The position numbers were made by a program, and so were the translations under genes. Shown piece after piece: positions 57,860-64,000 of a stretch of DNA of 64,000 nt (position 1 is its first letter; the number at the start of each line of letters is the position of its first letter). The stretch is from Lepturacanthus savala (taxonomy: Eukaryota; Chordata; Actinopteri; Scombriformes; Trichiuridae). The DNA lies in assembly GCA_030544235.1 (NCBI GenBank), contig CM060471.1:6280348-6344347 (forward strand), in the 5' to 3' direction. Under the pieces are notes generated by a model that saw only the letters and a program-made list of their open reading frames with translations, made no database searches and was not told the origin of the DNA.

Positions 57860-58935
57860 CAGGTCCTTCTCAGAAAATTAGCATATTGTGAGTTCATTAT
57901 TTTCTGTAATGTACTGATAAAAATTAAACTTTCATATATTTTAGATTCATTGCACACCAACTGAAATATTTCAGGTCTTTTATTGATTTAATACTTATGA
58001 TTTTGGCATGAAAACCAAAAAAAATTAGCATATCATGAAAAGGTACTCTAAACGAGCGATTAACCTAATCATCTGAATCAACAAATTCATTCTAAACACC
58101 TGCAAATATTCCTGAAGCTTTTAAAAACTCCCAGCCTGGTTCATTACTCAAAACCGCACTCATGGGTAAGACTGCTGACCTGACTGCTGTCCAGAAGGCC
58201 ATCATTGACACCCTCAAGCAAGAGGGTAAGACACAGAAAGACATTTCTGAACGAATAGGCTGTTCCCAGAGTGCTGTATCAATTCACCTCAGTGGGAAGT
58301 CTGTGGGAAGGAAAAAGTGTGGCAGAAAATGCTGCACAACGAGAAGAGGTGACCGGACCCTGAGGAAGATTGTGGAGAAGGGCCGATTCCAGACCTTGGG
58401 GGACCTGCGGAAGCAGTGGACTGAGTCTGGAGTAGAAACATCCAGAGCCACTGTGCACAGGCGTGTGCAGGAAATGGGCTACAGGTGCTGCATTCCCCAG
58501 GTCAAGCCACTTTTGAACGAGAAACAGTGGCAGAAGCACCTGAAATCAAGGTGCCAGAGTCTGGAGGAAGACTGGAAGTCCAGTGTCAACTACCCACAGT
58601 CAGTGATGGTCTGGGGTGCCATGTCAGCTGCTGGTGTTGGTCCACTGTGTTTTATCAAGGGCAGGGTCAATGCAGTGAGCTATCAGGAGATTTTGGAGCA
58701 CTCATGCTTCCATCTGCTGAAAAGCTTTATGGAGATGAAGATTTCATTTTTCAGCACGACCTGGCACCTGCTCACAGAACCAAAACCACTTTACTTTTTT
58801 GCCAAAATCATCAATATTAAAACAAAGGCTTGAACTACTTCAGATGGTGTGTAATGAATCTAAAATATATGAAAGTCTAATGTTTATCAGTAAATTACAG
58901 TTTATCACAATATGCAATTTTTTTGAGATGACCTG
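57860..58935 (+). mobile_element. Tc1-like transposon, internally deleted
   Basis: TA (57858-57859 and 58936-58937) flanks long inverted ends. Left: CAGGTCCTTCTCAGAAAATT; right, reversed: CAGGTCATCTCAAAAAAATT. Pairing continues inward for about 100 bp (TTTCATATATTTTAGATTCA on both sides). Total length is 1076 bp, versus about 1.5 kb expected for a complete relative. It carries a broken transposase gene. Known Tc1 elements with very similar ends occur in many fishes. It lies inside a family A MITE and so is younger than that MITE. Confidence 0.95.
58162..58833 (+). pseudogene. Broken Tc1 transposase
   Basis: Tc1 transposase binds the terminal repeats and cuts and pastes the element at TA sites. 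The ATG at 58162 fits the family start (MGK..). Residues about 8-50 form the first helix-turn-helix (ISERIGCSQSAVSIHL), residues about 50-58 a basic GRKKCGRK linker like the family's GRPR motif, and residues about 62-110 the second helix-turn-helix. A deletion after LLNEKQWQKHLK removes the first catalytic Asp region. Residues 147-167 (SVMVWGAMSAAGVGPLCF) belong to the DDE core. Near residue 180 a frameshift moves the second catalytic Asp motif (FQHDLAPAHRTK) into another frame (about 58745-58790). A second deletion after it removes the third catalytic residue and the C-terminus. The frame is 223 aa versus about 340 aa normally. It cannot be active, but the DNA-binding half is intact on paper. 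Confidence 0.93.
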
Positions 58936-59174
58936 TACATCGGCTGCTAAAAACAAAAAAGCCATTGTTTAGTTTGTCTGTTCTTGGCTAATATAGAATC
59001 ATGATGATCTGCTCCCCATGTAGGTAAAAATGTCTCAATCTAACGTAGTAAAAACACAATTCTTATTTTGATTGAATTATATTCTAATCACAACATTCTT
59101 CTGAATATTATATACAATTTATGCCAAATCTGTTCTTTGTAAATGCTGCTAAATCTTACACACTATACCTTTTA

Positions 59175-60677
59175 AAAGGCGTAAGCAGCTCTAAGCAACT
59201 AGCAATATTTTGGATGCAGAAAAAGGATTCTATTTATAAAGAAGATACAAAATGTTGCTTCCCAGGTGCATGCAGGTTGAAGAACACTTCATTAAAACTG
59301 TATTTGTCTCCTGACATTATCATTCAGGTTTTTTCCATTATATTGTCATCTGTATTGGCAGAGTTTTCAAAGGCAACTTATAACTTAGCTTTAGTGAATT
59401 TAGCACTGGAAGAAGATGAAAGCAGCATAATAATATAGCTTAAGTGTTGCAACCCTGCATCATAACTGTGCAACAGGGCCATTACCCTTCAATTCCAGCA
59501 CTTCAGTTTCTACTCTGTATGTCAGTTGTTTTCCTCATTTATCACACATCTGTCTCCTGTGACTTCTCTCAAAATCACAATTATCCTTCACTTCGACTCT
59601 AACCTTTCTCTCCTGTGCAGTGAGAACTAATCGCCACCTCTCCCTTTGAGTTAGAAAAACAAGTTCACCTTTTGCATTATCACCCCAAACGTCTACTCAG
59701 GCTATTATCATCTTCTTAAGTTACCTATCCAAAGCCGCCAGTTATGAATCTTAATACTGTGTGCCTTTGAAGCCGGTATCACCATACATACTTTAGTGAA
59801 ATATCTTCATCCTTTTCTACCACACTTTGATCACTAAGTAGGAGTGAAGCACAAAAACTGTTACAAGAACTTGAAATTGGACAAGTCAAGTGGAGGACAG
59901 GAAAGGCTCACAATCCTTTATGAATGACACAGCACAATATTATTTCACGGTTATTTATGTTTTAGCTTTTGTTTTTCCAGATTGCTTCACTTTATAAAGA
60001 TGAGGTTCTGAATAAAAAGGAGCCACATAGAGTATTCTGTGATAAATTAGCTTCAGTCCGCTCATGACGCGGAAGATGAGAGAAGATATATTGCATAACT
60101 CACACCGGGTCTCGAATCTGTTGAGGCTTGATACAGCAGCGGGGTAATCCTGATCCAGCGAGGGGGTGTCCTCACCCGGCCCTGCTGCTGCTCGCTGTGT
60201 GTGTTTGTGTATAAAGCGACGTGTTCTCTCCTCCCAGCAGTCTCAAACACTCTTTAAGGCTATTTATAATCAGGGTTTTTGTTTGCAGACTGGGTTGTTA
60301 CCTCCACTCGCTTATCTTTAGAGTTCTTAGATAGAGTAGTGAGGTCATTGGATAAGAGTGATTAAGAATAAACGAGCATGCAGTGACTGGGAATTGATGA
60401 GTTCCAGTGGCTTAATGGCTAAGGAATCATTCAGGCAAGTGTGACCACTCCTTCGTTTTATCTGCCTTGATCTCACACTGTTTGTTCACCCATCCACAAC
60501 ATCTCAGGTTCAAATTCAGGGAAACTGGACTCCTAGTGATAGATGTTTTGCCTCCATTCTGCCGTCTGACGTTTCAGCAACCAACCTGCAAGATAAAAGG
60601 AAGTAATTTCACTAAATATATCAATTGCTTCTAATTCAAAACAGATTGACTTTGTCTTTGACTGGCATACACTAACC
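59175..60677. other. Non-genic stretch
   Basis: No gene is recognised. A GC-richer part lies at 60060-60240. GGTTCAAATTC near 60508 and TGGCTTAATGG near 60408 look like pol III boxes but are too far apart for a tRNA gene. Confidence 0.42.
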
Positions 60678-60905
60678 TAAAGCTGCATTTATACATTTTT
60701 TTTTAGCTACTTGGGTGATGATTAGAGTCCACAAAAGATATATACTTTTAACATTTTAAGTCTAATGTCCTTTTAAAATTGAAAACTAACATGTTAGCAA
60801 CCTATTGCCCATTTATACTTACATCATTTCACACAAGCATTCATTTTAATTGTCTTTCTGGGGCCAATATTCACTCTTCATCTGTTTCGCTCTCCGCTGA
60901 CTCCT
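60678..60905 (+). repeat. Common teleost repeat Z, copy 2
   Basis: It starts TAAAGCTGCATTTATACAT and continues with TAGCTACTTGGGTGATGAT, AACATGTTAGCAACCTATTG, CCCATTTATACTTACATCA and GGGGCCAATATTCACTC. I recognise this order as an abundant fish interspersed repeat. A shorter relative lies at 54793-55000. It ends a few bases before a family A MITE. Confidence 0.55.
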
Positions 60906-60917
60906 AAGAAAAATAGC

Positions 60918-61250
60918 TTAAATAGGTACAATGTGTAGTTTCTAGCAACATCTAGTGGTGAGATTTCTGATTGCTACTAATAGAACTTGAAAAGACGTCA
61001 AAGTCCATTTCTAGACACGCTAGACCATTCTGGGCTACTGTAGAACTATAGCTGCAAAATATGGTGGGCTTTATGGAGGGAGAGACCTGCTCCCATGGAA
61101 ATAGAAACATCTCAGTCTAAGGTAATACAAATACAATGACACTTTATATATTTAATTATATATTAATTAAAGCATAATCATGAATATTATATTTCAGTTC
61201 TGCCAAGTCTGTTATGCTGGATGCTGCAAAATCTTACAGTGTACCTTTAA
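60918..61250 (+). mobile_element. MITE family A, intact-length copy
   Basis: The left end TTAAATAGGTACAATGTGTA and the right end, reversed (TTAAAGGTACACTGTAAGAT), are inverted repeats. Internal landmarks are GCAACATCTAGTGGTGAG, TTCTGGGCTACTGTAGAAC, TGGAAATAGAAACATCTCAG and TGCTGGATGCTGCAAAATC. At about 333 bp it shows the uninterrupted length of the family. Confidence 0.82.
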
Positions 61251-61365
61251 ATAAAGCAGCTTTGGGGGAAATTCCTCAGAAAATCCACAACTGCACATAA
61301 AAAAATTACAGATCAATAAAATAAAGCCTTAATGTTCTTTTAATATGTCAACATGAAGGTCTTAA

Positions 61366-61566
61366 GGGGCAGCTGTGGCTCAGGAGGAACAGCCAGTCAT
61401 ACATTGCCAGGTTCTTCTTGTCAATGTGTCAAAGTGCCCCCAATTTGTTCCTGAGGGTCAAGCCAGAGCCTTTTTATGTGTGTGAATGAGAGGCAAAAAA
61501 TTAGAAACCGCTTTGCCCTTTAAGGTAGTAAAGGCGCTACATAAGTGCAGTCCAATTACTATTTTA
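61366..61566 (+). mobile_element. tRNA-derived SINE, diverged copy of a second family
   Basis: The head GGGGCAGCTGTGGCTCAGGA carries an A-box-like TGGCTCAGGAG (61376-61386). The B box is decayed (GGTTCTTCTTG near 61410). The body has TTGTTCCTGAGGGTCAAGCC, GTGTGTGAATGAGAGGCA, ACCGCTTTGCC and GGCGCTACATAAGTGCAGTC, the typical order of a very common teleost SINE-like repeat. No clear target-site duplication was found. It is unrelated in sequence to the SINE at 13355. Confidence 0.75.
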
Positions 61567-64000
61567 AATTCAAATGCCCTTTCAAAGTCTTTCCAGTAAG
61601 AACATTCTGATTGAGTACGTTGGTGGAAAAATACTGGACCTAAATGTACTGGGATCAGTTGATGTGGCTTTTAATTTTTAACTGTAGAAAAAATGGCTCC
61701 ACTCACTAAAACCTTACGAATTCCCAGACAAATTGCTCAAAACATAACCTCAGTGTCCTCGCTAAAACTACAGCCTGGCTTACCTTCCTCTAAGACTGAC
61801 TTTATCTTATTTGTTTCATGATTTATTTGATTTCTCATTGGGATTAATAAAAGGCTCTATTTATTTATCTTTATTTGATTTGGCGACATGCTGCAACTAC
61901 AGACACGTAACAGACTGTCTTTAATGTCAATTTCATAATTTTTTTTTCGTTCTTTTTTAAAAATAGCCTACTACTTTTGACAGACAGTCCGGCTCCTGGG
62001 AAAAGTGGCAATGCAGCGGGGTGGAAGGCATTAAGAGCTTTCAGCGACGCCCCGAGGCAGGCTCATGTGATACCCTGTAAGAGAAGGGCTAATATTTTAC
62101 AGTCAGCTCGGTATTTACCAGAAGCCGGTATCATTCACCTCAGATCAAGGCCAAAGTATCAAAACATTCTGAGGATGAGCAACTGAACCTGCTTTTTCAG
62201 CTCTCTTCCGAGGATAAGGCCCTTTTACTTATCAAGGAGGGGGTTCAGTCATTGGTCATGTGGAGCACAAAGAGGAAAAACTCTTTGGGGGGGGGGTTGA
62301 TGGGGGTAAGACTTCGGATACTAAACATGACGTTAGGCATGTAAAATGTGACACTGCAGAAGTGCATGAGCCACAGCCCTGACGTAACCCATGATACATA
62401 GCAATAAAATGTAGAAAATCCTCTTTTGTAAAACACGAGAGTAGAGAGAAGCCAGCCTTGTTTGATTGATGGAATTGTTACAGAGTCTACTTAACAATCC
62501 TCTAAATTTAGATCTGATTTCGTATCCCTGTTCTGAGCATGGATTTCTGGCCTGGGACCCAGGCATTACCTCAGCCGTGCAAGCGTTTGAGTGAGTGCGG
62601 TGTGCTTGAAGGCTGGGCAGAGAGGCCGCTGTCATCCAGTCGTAATAGCCGCTGTTGGTATGTTGAACCGGGCCCAGCCTGCAGTGTAATGGCAAAACGA
62701 GCGCAATTGTTCACATCCAGATACATTATTCCCCACTGCTGCAAACCGAAAACATGCTTGTGTTAGTGTGGGCCTGTTTCACGCAGGGAGGTAAAGAGGG
62801 GCCAAAGGGAGCCAGGTGGTCTGGGTTTCCTCAAAGCCTCGCTTTTCACTTGTGCGTCTTTATTTGCGATCAGACAAATGGTCCTGTTTTGCTGCGAATA
62901 AAGGGCAGTGCATTGGGTTATGAGCTGTAGGTTGATGTAAGAGCAGAAAGGAGGAGAGACGATGACATGAGATCGGGATAGTCTTTGAACTTCGTCAGGA
63001 TTAAAAGATACAGATGCACATTAAAACGGCTAAAATCAAAGGGATGAAATCATTGGGAAGAGTGGGAAAAAACACTTTCCCTTTTTTAAATAAAAATCAT
63101 GGATGTGATGAAACTGTTCTAAAAGATATTTTTATACTTACGCATGATTTTACTATGTTGTTTCAGTCTCACTGCTCTCATCAACCACGTTTCCAGCCAC
63201 AGCAGGAAGCTGTTTTTAGTTAAAGTACACTTTTCCTGTGTTTTTTTTGAAGTTGTGATATCCTTAACAAGATCTATTTGTGGTTTCAAGAACCAAAATT
63301 CATCTCAATATATTTTTACATCTCCTCTTTCAGGCTTTTCTCTGCAGCTCTACAGAGAACAGGTCAGTTTGTGTCTGTCTCATTAATATTAACGAGGCCC
63401 CTCTCCTCTTTTGATTTAATGGTTGTGAATGGGGGAGAGGGTGGTCACTGTATAGTTGTGACATCACAATATCACAGAAGACCCAATGGCTGGTTTTAAG
63501 CACAATAGGCACAATTGCTGAAGGCAGGCTGTGTAATTTTCTCTTTAAATTGTGAGTATCGATGGATGGATGCATTTATATATGGGTCAGTAATAAATGT
63601 TTGTCAAGATGAGACCATATGTATTTGTTTTATGACAACTTTATTTTTTGTAGTGTTAGTGGTTCTTAAATACAATATAACACAGACCTGCTTAACTGTT
63701 AAAATCCCAGTGAAACAGATGTTACAGCATCTTTAAAATCTGTAATGTGAAACATTACCCATGAAACTGAATATTTGAGTGGTTTGCAGTTACAAGAGGA
63801 ATTTAATTAAAATTGCATTTGATTTTAACCTGTAAAAGTGTGTGGAGCGTGGAGAAACCATGCTAAAAATGGATTGGTTGGTGGATGTCATATTATTGCT
63901 TGATTTTGTTTTACAGTAAGATATATATACGTGTGTGATCTAAATATATGTGCTCTTAATATACTTAAATGTGATCTAAAAGGGTTAATATGGCATTTTT
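61567..64000. other. Non-genic stretch
   Basis: No gene is recognised. GC-richer parts at 61980-62240 and 62520-62830 may be conserved non-coding DNA. A G-run lies at 62286-62296. ATGGGTCAGTAATAAAT at 63578 is a fragment of the repeat seen at 41773. The window ends in unique AT-rich DNA. Confidence 0.42.

Larger units (their letters stand above)
57777..59174 (+). mobile_element. MITE family A interrupted by a Tc1 element
   Basis: The outer ends are inverted repeats: left TTTAAAGGGGCAGTGTGTAG and right, reversed, TTTAAAAGGTATAGTGTGTA. The left part carries GCATCTAGTGGTGAGGTTG and GCAACCAACTGAG. The right part resumes with GTTTAGTTTGTCTGTTCTTG, GCTCCCCATGTAGGTAAAAA and AAATGCTGCTAAATCTTACA. 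Removing the Tc1 insertion (57860-58935 plus one TA) leaves a contiguous MITE of about 320 bp, the same size as the copy at 60918-61250. The family is non-coding. Its transposase source is not identified. Confidence 0.88.

Noticed and set aside
60405..60520. Possible tRNA gene or SINE from TGGCTTAATGG and GGTTCAAATTC boxes
   Set aside because: The boxes are about 100 bp apart, no cloverleaf arms pair between them, and no SINE body follows.

Overview
This is teleost nuclear DNA, most likely from a percomorph-type fish. The repeat families point that way: Tc1-like elements, TTAA-flanked piggyBac-like MITEs, a 'tttaaaggkacagtgtgta' MITE family, hAT-like 'aagtacatttactcaagtac' elements, tRNA-derived SINEs and an L1-clade LINE tail. 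Dinucleotide microsatellites are also common. The sequence is AT-rich. I found no host protein-coding exon, no tRNA or rRNA gene and no CRISPR array. It reads as a gene desert, or as deep intron or intergenic DNA. Nearly all open reading frames are short chance frames or lie inside repeats. The only recognisable protein remains are a broken Tc1 transposase (58162-58833) and the decayed C-terminus of an L1 ORF2 (about 24990-25175).

Layout. Positions 1-9600 hold plain AT-rich DNA, a hAT-like cluster (4640-5482), two copies of an unclassified dispersed repeat 'X' (6886-7345, 8686-8960) and a piggyBac-like MITE (9047-9576). Positions 9600-24500 are mostly unique DNA. They carry a tRNA-derived SINE with intact pol III box sequences (13355-13705), a second piggyBac-like MITE of another family (18000-18667), an internally deleted Tc1-like element (20442-21125) and a hairpin MITE (24524-24697). 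Positions 24966-25528 are a 5'-truncated L1 with 14-bp target-site duplications. Positions 28262-31590 are a dense nest: unclassified repeat 'Y', a hAT-like fragment, a diverged tandem duplication, a 3'-only SINE copy with a perfect 12-bp duplication, a Harbinger-like MITE and a fold-back MITE.

Positions 31600-44000 are largely unique. They hold a 9-bp minisatellite, the second Y copy (33230-33560), a long TA tract, a 106-bp reverse SINE tail, a third copy of the common MITE family 'A' and possible regulatory DNA near 40430-41030. Positions 44035-44560 are a reversed family A copy split by a TA-flanked 'CCGTAATTTCC' element. Positions 46362-50525 contain another hAT-like copy, back-to-back CAC and GCT triplet arrays, the third piggyBac-like MITE and the third X copy. 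Positions 50526-57163 are unique DNA with several simple repeats. Positions 57777-59174 are a family A MITE carrying a Tc1 element, followed by another family A copy and a second, older tRNA-derived SINE.

Nothing here forms an operon or pathway. The useful content is the record of transposition: nesting order, target-site duplications and internal deletions. I did not find a convincing new gene system. The most novel items are the two dispersed families (X and Y) that I cannot assign to any known class, and the repeated use of family A MITEs as landing sites for TA-targeting transposons.
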